From assembly GCF_016406305.1 (NCBI RefSeq), contig NZ_CP066369.1, positions 4,110,501-4,174,500 on the forward strand: 64,000 bases of DNA, in the 5' to 3' direction. Source of the DNA: Shewanella putrefaciens (GTDB lineage: Bacteria; Pseudomonadota; Gammaproteobacteria; Enterobacterales; Shewanellaceae). The notes below the pieces were generated by a model. That model was given only the letters and a program-made list of their open reading frames with translations. It ran no database searches and was not told the DNA's origin. Positions 9,731 through 18,996 of this stretch are shown piece by piece. Position 1 is the first letter of the stretch. Every line of letters begins with the position of its first letter. The position numbers and the translations under genes were made by a program.

Positions 9731-11557
9731 TTAGCCCCATGGATTTATCTCGACCACCACAGTGTTACGCCCTTTGTCCTTCGCCTGGTATAGACACATA
9801 TCCGCCCGGCGAAGCACATCCGCCATTTTCAGCCCAGATAGGGTGTCGAGCGCGAGATAAACCCCGCCAATGCTAGTGGTCACTTTGGCCATAGGCGAGC
9901 CGCTATGGGGAATATTTAACTCCGCAACTTGGTAACATAATTGGTTCGCAATCGCCCCTAATTGACCCGGCGTGACTCGCTCGAGCACTATGGCAAACTC
10001 TTCGCCACCAATTCTTGCGAGTAAGGCCCCCTGCGGTAATATGTCGCTGTGCATTAACGCCTCGGCCACCCGCTTTAACACTGAATCCCCCTCAAGATGA
10101 CCATAGGTATCGTTGTAACGCTTAAAATAATCGATATCTAACATTAACAATCCGGCGGGCACTTTGCCCTGCAATACGGCTTCTAGGGTTTGGGTAAAGG
10201 GACGTCTATTGGTTAATCCCGTCAATTCGTCCGTTTCGGCCATGATCTGCAACTGCGCATTGACTGAGACTAAGGCTTGCTGCAAGCCCAACATTTGCCG
10301 CTCTTTTTCTGCTCGTAGCAGCAATTCGTTTAATGCGGCGGCAAATTGCGTCAACATGACGTTCTTCTGCGCGCTCCAATTTAACGGGCAATTCACAGTC
10401 GATAGCGACAAGAATCCCTGCAAGTGACCCGCATTTTTAATCGCAAACGCCGCAATAGCGCATATGCCCACCGAATGCATCACGCCATATTCCTTCGGCG
10501 ATTGAGCTTTTAAAGATTCAATATCCTCAATCACTAGGATAGATTCAGTTGCAAATTTCTGTTCCAGTAGAGTGACATTCTCAACGGAAATGCCTTTAAT
10601 TTGCTCGGCATTAGGCTCACTCGCCCACAGACTGCGATACTGGGCCTGCCCCTGGGTAAATTCGATAATACTCACCCTCTGGACATCGAATAATCCACCG
10701 ATTTTCTGGCTGACCTCGGCCAAGCCTTCATCCAGCTTGAGCATATCCATATTGAGAAATTGCAATGAAATTTCAGCCAGTAATTGGTTCCCCCGCGACT
10801 GCCAGTTGAGTTCTTGAGTGCGCTCCTCGACCAGACGTTCCAGCTGATGTTGCTGTTGCTGTAGCGCCCTTTGCTGCCGCTTATTCAGGGCTAAATCGTT
10901 GCGGATCCTCTGGTACATGGCCTGCAGCGACAGGGCAACATGGCCAATCTCATCGGGGTTTGCCACAATCGTCTCGGGAACCGACAACTTTTTAAGGGAA
11001 TGAAGATTGATTTGATTGGCAAAACGTTCCAATGCGGACAAACGGCTCGTAACCAGTAAACGTACGAGAGTGAGGATAAGATAAATCATCAGCAGGGTTT
11101 TAAGTCCATTGCCTAGGACGATAATGATCAACTGTTGCCACAATTCGTAGTACAGCTCATTGGTATCTAAACCGACGGTGAGGGTTCCAATCTGCTGATC
11201 TTGATATTCAACCGTATGGTGAAACAGCATCTGGCTCCCATCACTATCACGGACAGGCCTTCCCAGTTGCATAGCAACTCCGTCAATACTCTCCAAATTC
11301 ACGCTCGATACCATAGGCATCATACCTAAGCCCGATAGCAAATCGGAGAGTAAGCTACGGTCAACATCCCAGAGCGATTTGGCAATGCTAGGGAGAATAG
11401 ACTCAGAATACTCGCGAATATCCGCCGTCGCATTGTCGATGCTGTCCTGATAATTCCATATCAGTTGCACCAGCATAGTTAACACCGCAAAAAATGAACT
11501 CACACCGATAATGGTGAGCGTCATTCGGTGACTAATGGAATGATTCTTATGTTTCAT
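9731..11557 (-). CDS. Membrane diguanylate cyclase with periplasmic sensor and GAF-like domain
   Basis: 608 residues. A membrane helix at about 12-34, a periplasmic loop to about 140, a second helix at about 145-168, a coiled coil rich in Gln/Glu at about 225-260, a GAF-like region at about 265-420, and a C-terminal GGDEF domain with intact GGEEF at about 517-521. So it should make cyclic di-GMP from GTP. An RxxD inhibitory site is not obvious. The gene lies 16 bases downstream of a secreted periplasmic-binding-protein gene, so the pair may form a sensor unit in which the binding protein docks to the periplasmic loop. That link is an inference from order. Confidence 0.88.
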   Translation of the reverse strand: MKHKNHSISHRMTLTIIGVSSFFAVLTMLVQLIWNYQDSIDNATADIREYSESILPSIAKSLWDVDRSLLSDLLSGLGMMPMVSSVNLESIDGVAMQLGRPVRDSDGSQMLFHHTVEYQDQQIGTLTVGLDTNELYYELWQQLIIIVLGNGLKTLLMIYLILTLVRLLVTSRLSALERFANQINLHSLKKLSVPETIVANPDEIGHVALSLQAMYQRIRNDLALNKRQQRALQQQQHQLERLVEERTQELNWQSRGNQLLAEISLQFLNMDMLKLDEGLAEVSQKIGGLFDVQRVSIIEFTQGQAQYRSLWASEPNAEQIKGISVENVTLLEQKFATESILVIEDIESLKAQSPKEYGVMHSVGICAIAAFAIKNAGHLQGFLSLSTVNCPLNWSAQKNVMLTQFAAALNELLLRAEKERQMLGLQQALVSVNAQLQIMAETDELTGLTNRRPFTQTLEAVLQGKVPAGLLMLDIDYFKRYNDTYGHLEGDSVLKRVAEALMHSDILPQGALLARIGGEEFAIVLERVTPGQLGAIANQLCYQVAELNIPHSGSPMAKVTTSIGGVYLALDTLSGLKMADVLRRADMCLYQAKDKGRNTVVVEINPWG

Positions 11558-11573
11558 GGAGACCTATTAGGTA

Positions 11574-12599
11574 TTATTGTGGCGGCAATTTATCCAAGAT
11601 TTCAGCCTGAAAAATGGCGGGCCAATCCCTAGCAATTAGCATTCGATAGAAAGCCGAGTCGGGCCTGAGCACATCGAATAACGCGACCCCTTCATAGGGA
11701 ATATATTTTCGCGTCTGTTGATAGTGCTGCAATTGTACTAAGCCTAAGGCTCCCGCTAAAAAATGCCCACCACCGAGCACGCTTACCGCCTGTTCACGGC
11801 GGAGATGTAAAATGTCAGGCGAAGTGTTAATCGTACTGACGAATACCTCTTGACCCGACTTAAGTCCTTTTTCTTTCAATGCTTTTAGTACACCTATCGC
11901 CATGCGATCACTGGCGGTCCAAATCATATTGAGATCGGGATAGCGGCCAAGCAATGTCAACGCCTGACCATAGGCAATATCCTCACGCCATTGGCCGTAG
12001 ACCGTTTGCACGACCGTCGCATTCGCTTGGATAAAAAAATAATCATGGGCACCTTGGGTACGAAGCACAGATGCTGGTGTCGATTTATCGCCCGAAATTA
12101 ATAAAACCTTAGCCTCTTTATCCTTTAAATCGGCCATCAAAGATTTAGCGGTTGCCGAACCAATCGCATAATTATCGGGAATAATGGCGGGTAATAGGTA
12201 TTCCTGCCAATGGGGATCCTGCAGCAAGATATCACGCTCACCAACGGAGATATCATTTAGAATTAATTGCACATGAATAGGATACGGATAAAGCATCTGC
12301 AGCATTTTTAGTGCCGATTGCTTTTCATTTACCAAGATCACGTAATGGGGAAGAGAAGCTGAATGACTTAATAATTCAGCTAACTGAGTGATCATTTTGA
12401 AGTGATTACGATCCGAATGAATGATCTCGAGATTCATATCCAGCTTGGTCGATGCGACTGACATTAACCTATCGACATCGCCCCAAAAACTGTCCTCTGC
12501 AGCACCGGGATTAAAGAATACGACATCGAGTTTAGCCATCGCCGGAATGCTAAAAAAAAGCCCACATATCAAGAGACTGCATAATGTCCATAAACGCAT
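11574..12599 (-). CDS. Periplasmic type-1 binding protein (sugar/AI-2-like fold)
   Basis: 341 residues from the ATG at 12599, with AGGAG 9 bases upstream. A signal peptide ends near SIPAMA, followed by DVVFFNPGAAEDSFWGDVDR, the first strand and helix of a type-1 periplasmic binding fold. Further family-like pieces are KVLLISGDKSTPASVLR and MIWTASDRMAIGVLKAL (hinge region). No ABC permease or ATPase is nearby; instead the next gene is a diguanylate cyclase, so a sensory rather than a transport role is likely. Ligand unknown. Confidence 0.82.
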   Translation of the reverse strand: MRLWTLCSLLICGLFFSIPAMAKLDVVFFNPGAAEDSFWGDVDRLMSVASTKLDMNLEIIHSDRNHFKMITQLAELLSHSASLPHYVILVNEKQSALKMLQMLYPYPIHVQLILNDISVGERDILLQDPHWQEYLLPAIIPDNYAIGSATAKSLMADLKDKEAKVLLISGDKSTPASVLRTQGAHDYFFIQANATVVQTVYGQWREDIAYGQALTLLGRYPDLNMIWTASDRMAIGVLKALKEKGLKSGQEVFVSTINTSPDILHLRREQAVSVLGGGHFLAGALGLVQLQHYQQTRKYIPYEGVALFDVLRPDSAFYRMLIARDWPAIFQAEILDKLPPQ

Positions 12600-12856
12600 A
12601 GGCGAGTTCTCCTCGACCGTGTTCCCCCAAACGTTATCCTTCATTCGAGATCACTTTATTATTATCGATTCACAATCCTGTTACCGCATCGTTGCCTAAA
12701 TGCCCCAATGGCAACGGATATTTCGATTAAACCACAAAATGATACAAAGTGAACTTTATGGTCAGAATATTTATGAAACGGGCTGCCAAACGTAAAGCCC
12801 ACCCTAAGATTGCCTTACGCATATACTCTGTTAATATATGTATAAATTCACAGTGA

Positions 12857-14947
12857 TTGAGTGCTAACAACTTGCAGCAATTGGATCTTGTTCCGATAAC
12901 CGACCTTAAAGGCGTCGCTAAACGGGTCGCAGAGAAACTGGCCAAGCTTGGTATCACGACAGTACAAGATCTGCTGTTTCACCTTCCCCTGCGCTACGAA
13001 GACAGAACCCAAATCTATCCCATTGCCGCCCTAAGCCCGGGGAGTTACGGCACGATAGAAGCCGAAATTCAATCGACACAAATCATCCAAGGCCGCAAAC
13101 GCATGTTGGTCTGCAATGTGCGCGACGACACCGGCAGTTTAAGCCTGCGCTTCTTTAATTTTTCCGTCGCCCAGCGTAATGCCATGCAAAATGGCTTGAT
13201 GATCCGTGCCTACGGCGAAGTCCGCCGCGGCAACCATCAAGCAGAGATAGTGCATCCCGAATATAAAGTCGTGTATCCCGGCGAGGATATTCACCTAAGC
13301 GATACCCTAACGCCGATTTATCCCACCACAGAGGGCTTAAAGCAGGCGAGCTGGATAAAGCTGACGGAACAAGCCCTCGCATTACTGGAAGAGGGCGGCT
13401 TAACTGAGCTGCTGCCACCGCAGTTGCAACCAAACAACATCAGCCTTAAACAAGCGCTGCAGACGCTGCATCGTCCTCCCGCGGGGATCTCTCAGTTCGA
13501 TTTAGAGCTAGGCCAGCACCCTGCCCAGCAGCGCCTCGTGCAGGAAGAATTGCTCGCCCACAATCTCAGTATGTTGCGCCTAAGGCAGCGCAGTAATTTA
13601 GACGCCGCGGTCACTATGCCCGCCACAGGGCAGTTGCTTAATCCCTTCCTCGCCGCTTTGCCCTTTAAACCCACGGGGGCACAGCAAAGGGTCGTGGTCG
13701 ATATAGGTAAAGATTTAGAAAAACCCCATCCGATGATGCGCTTAGTGCAAGGGGATGTCGGCTCGGGTAAAACCTTAGTCGCTGCGATGGCCGCGCTGCA
13801 AGCGATTGAAAACGGTTATCAAGTTGCCATGATGGCACCGACCGAATTATTAGCCGAGCAACATGCGGCCAACTTTGCCGCTTGGTTTGAGCCCCTCGGG
13901 CTAAAGGTCGGCTGGCTTGCGGGTAAACTCAAGGGCAAGGCGAGAAGCCAATCCCTCGAGGATATTCAATCGGGCGCAGCCCAGATGGTGATTGGCACCC
14001 ATGCCATATTTCAGCAGCATGTAATGTTTAATAAACTCGCGTTAATTATTATCGATGAACAACATAGATTCGGCGTACACCAGCGCTTAGGGCTGCGGGA
14101 AAAGGGCGTGAGTCAGGGTTTTCACCCCCATCAGTTGATCATGACGGCAACGCCTATTCCACGAACCTTAGCAATGACGGCCTATGCGGATCTCGACACT
14201 TCGATTATCGATGAACTGCCGCCGGGGCGAACCCCAGTGACCACAGTCGCCATCCCCGATCAACGGCGAAATGAAGTGTTAGATCGCGTCCGTAGCAGTG
14301 TCATGACTGACAAACGTCAGGCCTATTGGGTGTGCACTCTAATTGAAGAATCCGAAGTACTCGAATGCCAAGCCGCCGAAGACACGGCCGAAGAACTGCG
14401 TCTCGCCCTGCCCGAGCTCAATATTGGCCTAGTGCATGGCAGATTAAAAAGCGCCGAGAAACAGCAAATCATGGCCGACTTTAAGGCTGGGGTGATTCAT
14501 CTGCTAGTGGCAACGACTGTGATTGAGGTCGGCGTCGATGTACCCAATGCCAGCCTAATGATCATCGAAAACCCCGAACGGTTGGGGCTAGCGCAGCTGC
14601 ATCAGCTGCGTGGACGGGTCGGTCGCGGCGCCATCGCCAGCCATTGTGTGTTACTCTACAAGGCGCCCTTGAGTCACACTGCCAGCCAAAGGCTCAATGT
14701 GCTCAGACAAAGCAACGATGGCTTTGTGATTGCCCAAAAAGACTTAGAAATTCGCGGCCCAGGTGAAGTGCTCGGCACCAAACAAACTGGGCTGGCCGAG
14801 CTAAAAATTGCCGACCTAGTGCGGGATCAAGCCCTAATTCCCCACATTCAAAAACTGGCGAACCATGTGATGTTGCAAGCTCCTGAGCGAGTAGACGCCA
14901 TCATTCATCGCTGGCTGGGGCACAGGCAACAGTATGTACAGGCTTAG
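12857..14947 (+). CDS. recG: ATP-dependent DNA helicase RecG
   Basis: Branch-migration helicase that remodels stalled forks and Holliday junctions. 696 codons, close to the E. coli length. N-terminal wedge/OB domain, then helicase motifs: Walker A GDVGSGKT (about residue 300), the DEQH box in IIDEQHRFGVHQR, TATPIPRT, and motif VI in QLRGRVGRG. The start is a TTG at 12857; an in-frame TGA lies immediately upstream, so a longer protein is excluded, and no ATG is available near the N terminus. Confidence 0.96.
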   Translation: MSANNLQQLDLVPITDLKGVAKRVAEKLAKLGITTVQDLLFHLPLRYEDRTQIYPIAALSPGSYGTIEAEIQSTQIIQGRKRMLVCNVRDDTGSLSLRFFNFSVAQRNAMQNGLMIRAYGEVRRGNHQAEIVHPEYKVVYPGEDIHLSDTLTPIYPTTEGLKQASWIKLTEQALALLEEGGLTELLPPQLQPNNISLKQALQTLHRPPAGISQFDLELGQHPAQQRLVQEELLAHNLSMLRLRQRSNLDAAVTMPATGQLLNPFLAALPFKPTGAQQRVVVDIGKDLEKPHPMMRLVQGDVGSGKTLVAAMAALQAIENGYQVAMMAPTELLAEQHAANFAAWFEPLGLKVGWLAGKLKGKARSQSLEDIQSGAAQMVIGTHAIFQQHVMFNKLALIIIDEQHRFGVHQRLGLREKGVSQGFHPHQLIMTATPIPRTLAMTAYADLDTSIIDELPPGRTPVTTVAIPDQRRNEVLDRVRSSVMTDKRQAYWVCTLIEESEVLECQAAEDTAEELRLALPELNIGLVHGRLKSAEKQQIMADFKAGVIHLLVATTVIEVGVDVPNASLMIIENPERLGLAQLHQLRGRVGRGAIASHCVLLYKAPLSHTASQRLNVLRQSNDGFVIAQKDLEIRGPGEVLGTKQTGLAELKIADLVRDQALIPHIQKLANHVMLQAPERVDAIIHRWLGHRQQYVQA

Positions 14948-15145
14948 GTGCTAAATGTAACAGACCTAAGAGAGTATCTACCTAAAAACACAAAATAAAT
15001 GCGATATGTTCAGCTAGGCGCTATAGACAAGCGCATGGAAAATTGCAAAATGAACCAACGGCCTTCAAACAAGTCCGTCCTTGCACTTTAATGTTAGCTG
15101 CATGTATTCACCACGTTACCTTGACGCTCAAGCGAAGGATGTAAA

Positions 15146-16045
15146 ATGCAAGTTAATCAAGATGATAGAATAACACCTCAAGAGACCTCCTCTAGCAGCA
15201 ATCGCTTCGCGCTTTTTGCGATAGTGCTCGTCGTGCTACTTTCCGCCGGAGGATATTATTACTATAGCGGTGATTCAGACTCGCCTAAATTGATCCCGAA
15301 CGCACCTATTGTGCTGCCAGAGGCCCCCTCATCCGAGCCCATGACGCTCGAAAGCACACCCGAGCCAACAACCACAACCGATCTACCCGAGACGCCTCAA
15401 ACCGCAGCGGAAACCACAGATAGTCCGGCCACCGAGACCGAACCCGCCGTTGTGGTTGAACCTATCCCCGCGCTGGCGGAGAGTGACGAATTTATTCACC
15501 AAAAAGCACTCGCCATCATCAATAACAATGTTGTCGGCTCATCCTTGATTACCCAGGATCTCGCCCGTCAATTTGTGGTGTTCGTGGATAACTTGGCCCA
15601 GGGCGAATTGACCCGTAAGGTAAGCCCTATCAAGGGGCCTGAAAAACTCTTCACTGTGTCGGAAATCACCAACAAGGTCTATTTAAATCCAGACAGTTAC
15701 CATAGATATGATGCCTATGCGACTGTGATAGCCAGCATGGATGAGCAGAGCTTAATGAATACCTACAAGCAACTGACGCCATTACTCGAAGAAGCCTTTG
15801 CGGAGCTGGGTTACAGTAACGCTAAATTCAATGACAGAATGCTGCAGGCAATTAAAATGTTACTTGCGGCCCCGATTATTGAAGAGCCCATCGAACTTAA
15901 CTCTATTAGCGTTAACTATCAATTTGTTGACCCTAATTTAGAAGCACTACCCAGCGCGCAAAAACTGCTGATCCGCATGGGGCCAGAAAATACCCGCAAA
16001 GTAAAAATTGCGCTGCGTAAACTCGAAAATCAATTAGCGCAGTAA
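15146..16045 (+). CDS. DUF3014 family membrane-anchored protein
   Basis: 299 residues. One membrane segment at about 23-41 (FALFAIVLVVLLSAGGYYY), then a low-complexity Pro/Thr/Glu linker to about residue 110, and a conserved C-terminal domain beginning near DEFIHQKALAIINNN with the LNPDSYHRYDAY segment typical of DUF3014. Probably an inner membrane protein with the domain in the periplasm. Function unknown. It has its own terminator and lies just before, but is separate from, the aryl-polyene cluster. Confidence 0.8.
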   Translation: MQVNQDDRITPQETSSSSNRFALFAIVLVVLLSAGGYYYYSGDSDSPKLIPNAPIVLPEAPSSEPMTLESTPEPTTTTDLPETPQTAAETTDSPATETEPAVVVEPIPALAESDEFIHQKALAIINNNVVGSSLITQDLARQFVVFVDNLAQGELTRKVSPIKGPEKLFTVSEITNKVYLNPDSYHRYDAYATVIASMDEQSLMNTYKQLTPLLEEAFAELGYSNAKFNDRMLQAIKMLLAAPIIEEPIELNSISVNYQFVDPNLEALPSAQKLLIRMGPENTRKVKIALRKLENQLAQ

Positions 16046-16065
16046 TTGCCCTAACGACTGCGATT

Positions 16066-16090
16066 AAAAGGCGCCTTAGTGCGCCTTTTT
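16066..16090 (+). terminator. Terminator after the DUF3014 gene
   Basis: Perfect 9-bp stem AAAAGGCGC / GCGCCTTTT with a 6-base loop, ending in a T run, 21 bases after the DUF3014 stop. The remaining bases to 16370 are the upstream region of the aryl-polyene cluster and must contain its main promoter; no operator could be identified with confidence. Confidence 0.85.
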
Positions 16091-16370
16091 GATTAATTTG
16101 ACCCAGCCGAACTCAATAATGTTAGTTATACAAGACTGAAAAGAGTGTTACTCAAGAGTGATTCACCCGAGCTTGATTGCATTTTATTAACCCACATTAA
16201 GCAAATGGCTTCATAAAAATGGGGGGCTTAGTGTAGAATGGCGCCCACTAAATGGCGGATTGAACGCGCTATATCCAACGCGTAAATAGCCAATGACCGC
16301 TCCATTCACCATAGTGTTAACTTAGTTAGGGATAACTAAGACAGCTGCAAACTAGTGTCGAGGCAAAGTA

Positions 16371-17120
16371 GTGCAACTAACATTCAGCATTCTCTCCTGG
16401 GGCGCATGGACGCCTCAATATCCGCATAGTGATAGCTGGCAAAATTGGTGCGAAAACTCGGCTGCCTCCAGTCTCGATACAACGCCGTCAGATACCACAC
16501 TTTCAGAGAATTCGGCCCCAGCACTCAAACAAGTGCCGGCCATGCAGCGTCGCCGTTTTAGCCGTTTGACTAAGATGATGTTAGAGGCGGGTTTTCAGTG
16601 CAATGTGGCGCCAAACTGCCGCTCGATTTTTGCCTCGCGCCACGGCGAGTTGCCGCGCACTATTGGTCTACTCGAAGAGATTATCGCCAAGCAAGCCTTA
16701 TCTCCCTTAGGCTTTAGCCAATCTGTGCACAATACTGCCAGCGGTATTTTTGGCATAGTGACGGCCAATACCGCGCCGTCGACCTCAATTGCAGCGGGCA
16801 CAGAAACCCTGTCACAGGCCATGGTTGAAGCCTTCGTCCAATTAGCTCAATCGCCAGAGCCATTATTGTTAGTGTTCGGCGATGACGCAGTGCCACCAGT
16901 GTACGATGAATTTACCCAAGAATTTGAATTACCTTTAGCCCTAGGCCTACAGCTCGCGCCCTTCGATGCCCCCGCGTCGGCCAAGCTCACTGTGAGCCGC
17001 ATTGGTGCCTCAACAGAGTTAACCCCTCTGACCTATGGCGCATTTATCCACGCCCTTGCGACAGCGCAAAATATTTCTGGCTGCCTGTCCCAATGGCATT
17101 GGAGCCTAGAGCATGTCTAA
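16371..17120 (+). CDS. Beta-ketoacyl synthase chain-length-factor-like protein
   Basis: 249 residues from a GTG start. It resembles the truncated ketosynthase-like proteins that open many aryl-polyene clusters. Recognisable segments include MQRRRFSRLTKMMLEAG and SPLGFSQSVHNTASGIFGI; no catalytic Cys of a condensing enzyme is seen, so it is probably a non-catalytic partner rather than a synthase. It overlaps the next gene by 8 bases and is the first gene of the long operon. Role in setting chain length is inference from family name only. Confidence 0.75.
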   Translation: MQLTFSILSWGAWTPQYPHSDSWQNWCENSAASSLDTTPSDTTLSENSAPALKQVPAMQRRRFSRLTKMMLEAGFQCNVAPNCRSIFASRHGELPRTIGLLEEIIAKQALSPLGFSQSVHNTASGIFGIVTANTAPSTSIAAGTETLSQAMVEAFVQLAQSPEPLLLVFGDDAVPPVYDEFTQEFELPLALGLQLAPFDAPASAKLTVSRIGASTELTPLTYGAFIHALATAQNISGCLSQWHWSLEHV

Positions 17121-17952
17121 CCCGGCAGGACTCAATGTGGCCTATGCGACGCCAGAACCTCGCCGCGAAGGGCTACATTATCTCCCCCGATGGCTCGGTG
17201 GCGTAAGTTGTTATATTGCCTTTGGCTTAGGCGGTTTATTAAGCTCCTTGACCATTTTGCCGCTGCTACGCTTTTGGCCGGGCACACCCGAGGCGCGGAT
17301 CCTTAGGGTACAAAGGGCCGTGCACCTGATGTTTAAAGGCTTTGTCGCTATGCTTACCTGGGCGGGCGTGATTAAGGTCAGCCGCCACGGCGCACAAAAA
17401 TTACATGATGCTAAAGGCGTTATCGTTATTGCCAATCACCCCAGCTTAGTGGATGTTGTAGTGCTGATAAGCCTAATGCCCAATGCGGGCTGCATAGTTA
17501 AACAGGGGCTGTGGCGTAATCCATTTTTGCGCGGTGTGGTGTCCTGCGCGGGTTATATTCCCAACCGCGGCGCCGAATTAATGTTAGAGGATTGCCGCCA
17601 AGTGCTCGCTCGGGGCACCAATTTGATTATCTTCCCCGAGGGGACGCGCACGGTTGTCGGCGCGACCATTAACGACTTTGCCCGCGGCGCAGCCAATATC
17701 GCCTTAAGGGCTGAAGCAGATATTTTACCTGTGGTTTTACGTACCAATGTCCGTGGTTTGACAAAGGAGCAGCCTTGGTATGAGATCCCAAGGCAAACCA
17801 TGGGAATGGCCGTTGAAATCGGCGCAACAATTTCTCACCAAAAGTACCCAGCGGCTTTAGGTGAGCATGCAAAAATGGCCCGGCAACTCACGCGGGATCT
17901 TGAACATTATTATAAACAACAACTCGAAAGTAATTATGAACTTAAACAATGA
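17113..17952 (+). CDS. 1-acyl-glycerol-3-phosphate acyltransferase (PlsC family)
   Basis: 279 residues. The acyltransferase block I motif NHPSLVD (H-x4-D, about residues 111-117) and the block III motif FPEGTRT are clear, and an N-terminal hydrophobic segment at about 32-60 should anchor it in the inner membrane. In aryl-polyene clusters such enzymes are thought to transfer acyl groups to build the lipid part. Overlaps the genes on both sides (8 bases before, 17 after), showing tight operon packing. Confidence 0.85.
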   Translation: MSNPAGLNVAYATPEPRREGLHYLPRWLGGVSCYIAFGLGGLLSSLTILPLLRFWPGTPEARILRVQRAVHLMFKGFVAMLTWAGVIKVSRHGAQKLHDAKGVIVIANHPSLVDVVVLISLMPNAGCIVKQGLWRNPFLRGVVSCAGYIPNRGAELMLEDCRQVLARGTNLIIFPEGTRTVVGATINDFARGAANIALRAEADILPVVLRTNVRGLTKEQPWYEIPRQTMGMAVEIGATISHQKYPAALGEHAKMARQLTRDLEHYYKQQLESNYELKQ

Positions 17953-18190
17953 AATTAAACAGTTAATCATCGACTGCCTCGACCTCGAAGACGTCAGTAT
18001 TGATGATATTGAGACAGATGCGCCGCTCTTTGGCGAAGGTCTTGGTTTAGATTCCATCGACGCCCTCGAACTTGGTTTAGCCATCAAGAAAAAATTTGAT
18101 GTCAAAATCGAAGCGAACTCGGATGCCACTAAAGCCCATTTCCACAGTGTCGCCAGCTTAGCGCGCTTTATTGAATCCCAGCGCCCATAG
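17936..18190 (+). CDS. Acyl carrier protein (first of two)
   Basis: 84 residues from the ATG at 17936; earlier in-frame starts would lie deep inside the acyltransferase gene and lack the ACP-like N terminus. The phosphopantetheine site is in GLGLDSIDALEL. Acidic and helical like other ACPs. It carries growing polyene chains as a thioester; likely equivalent to one of the two ACPs (ApeE/ApeF) of the E. coli aryl-polyene system, but I cannot say which. Confidence 0.88.
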   Translation: MNLNNEIKQLIIDCLDLEDVSIDDIETDAPLFGEGLGLDSIDALELGLAIKKKFDVKIEANSDATKAHFHSVASLARFIESQRP

Positions 18191-18199
18191 GAGAGGAAT

Positions 18200-18448
18200 A
18201 TGCAAAATCGTGAACAAATCCTCGCCATGTTAACCACTATTTTAGTGGACGAATTTGAAATCGATGCCGAAGCTATTACGCCCGAGGCCAATCTGTATCA
18301 AGAACTCGATCTCGACAGTATCGATGCCGTCGACTTAGTGATTAAGCTGCAGCAACTGACGGGGAAAAAGATCCAACCCGATGAATTTAAATCAGTTCGC
18401 ACAGTCAACGATGTAGTCAATGCCATCGAAGGGTTAGTTAAAGGCTAA
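18200..18448 (+). CDS. Acyl carrier protein (second of two)
   Basis: 82 residues, preceded by GGAGAGG. Phosphopantetheine attachment serine in ELDLDSIDAVDL. Different in sequence from the neighbouring ACP, so not a recent duplicate. Its TAA overlaps the ATG of the next gene by one base. Two ACPs side by side are a hallmark of aryl-polyene loci. Confidence 0.88.
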   Translation: MQNREQILAMLTTILVDEFEIDAEAITPEANLYQELDLDSIDAVDLVIKLQQLTGKKIQPDEFKSVRTVNDVVNAIEGLVKG

Positions 18449-18996
18449 TGCGAGTCTTGCTACAGGGCTTAACCGCCCTCACAGTGCTGGCCTATCCGGT
18501 TGCCGTGTATTTAGGGCTCAATTATTTGCCCGCAGGCACCATAGCACTCGTGCTGTGTTTGTTACTGATAACGCGGTTAATGCTACAAAAGCAAAGAGTT
18601 AAGACATTAGTTTTACCACTTTTAGTGGGCATTGCGCTCACGGCGGGCAGTTATCTTGCCAAGCGCAGCGACTGGCTGCTGTATTATCCAGTGGTGATAA
18701 ATCTTACTATGCTGGCGCTGTTCAGTTATTCACTGCACCGTGGGCCTAGCATGATCGAGCGTTTGGCCCGCTTGAAAGAACCCGATTTACCGGATGAAGC
18801 CATTGGATACCTTAAAAAAGTTACCCTACTCTGGTGCGGCTTATTTATCTTCAATGGCACTATGGCGGCTTACACCGCTGGCTTTACTAGCTTAGCAACC
18901 TGGACCTTGTATAACGGTTTGATTGCATACGTACTCATGGGACTGCTCCTCGGTGGGGAATGGTTATATCGCAGCTTTTGGTTGAAGAAAACATGA
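18448..18996 (+). CDS. Integral membrane protein of aryl-polyene clusters (COG4648-like)
   Basis: 182 residues and about five to six hydrophobic segments (for example VLAYPVAVYLGLNYL, TIALVLCLLLITRLML, LVLPLLVGIALTAGSYLA, LFIFNGTMAAYTAGF, GLIAYVLMGLLLGGEWLY). It resembles the small membrane proteins always found between the ACP and ligase genes of these clusters. Biochemical role unknown. Translationally coupled on both sides (TAATG before; ATGA overlap after). Confidence 0.75.
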   Translation: MRVLLQGLTALTVLAYPVAVYLGLNYLPAGTIALVLCLLLITRLMLQKQRVKTLVLPLLVGIALTAGSYLAKRSDWLLYYPVVINLTMLALFSYSLHRGPSMIERLARLKEPDLPDEAIGYLKKVTLLWCGLFIFNGTMAAYTAGFTSLATWTLYNGLIAYVLMGLLLGGEWLYRSFWLKKT

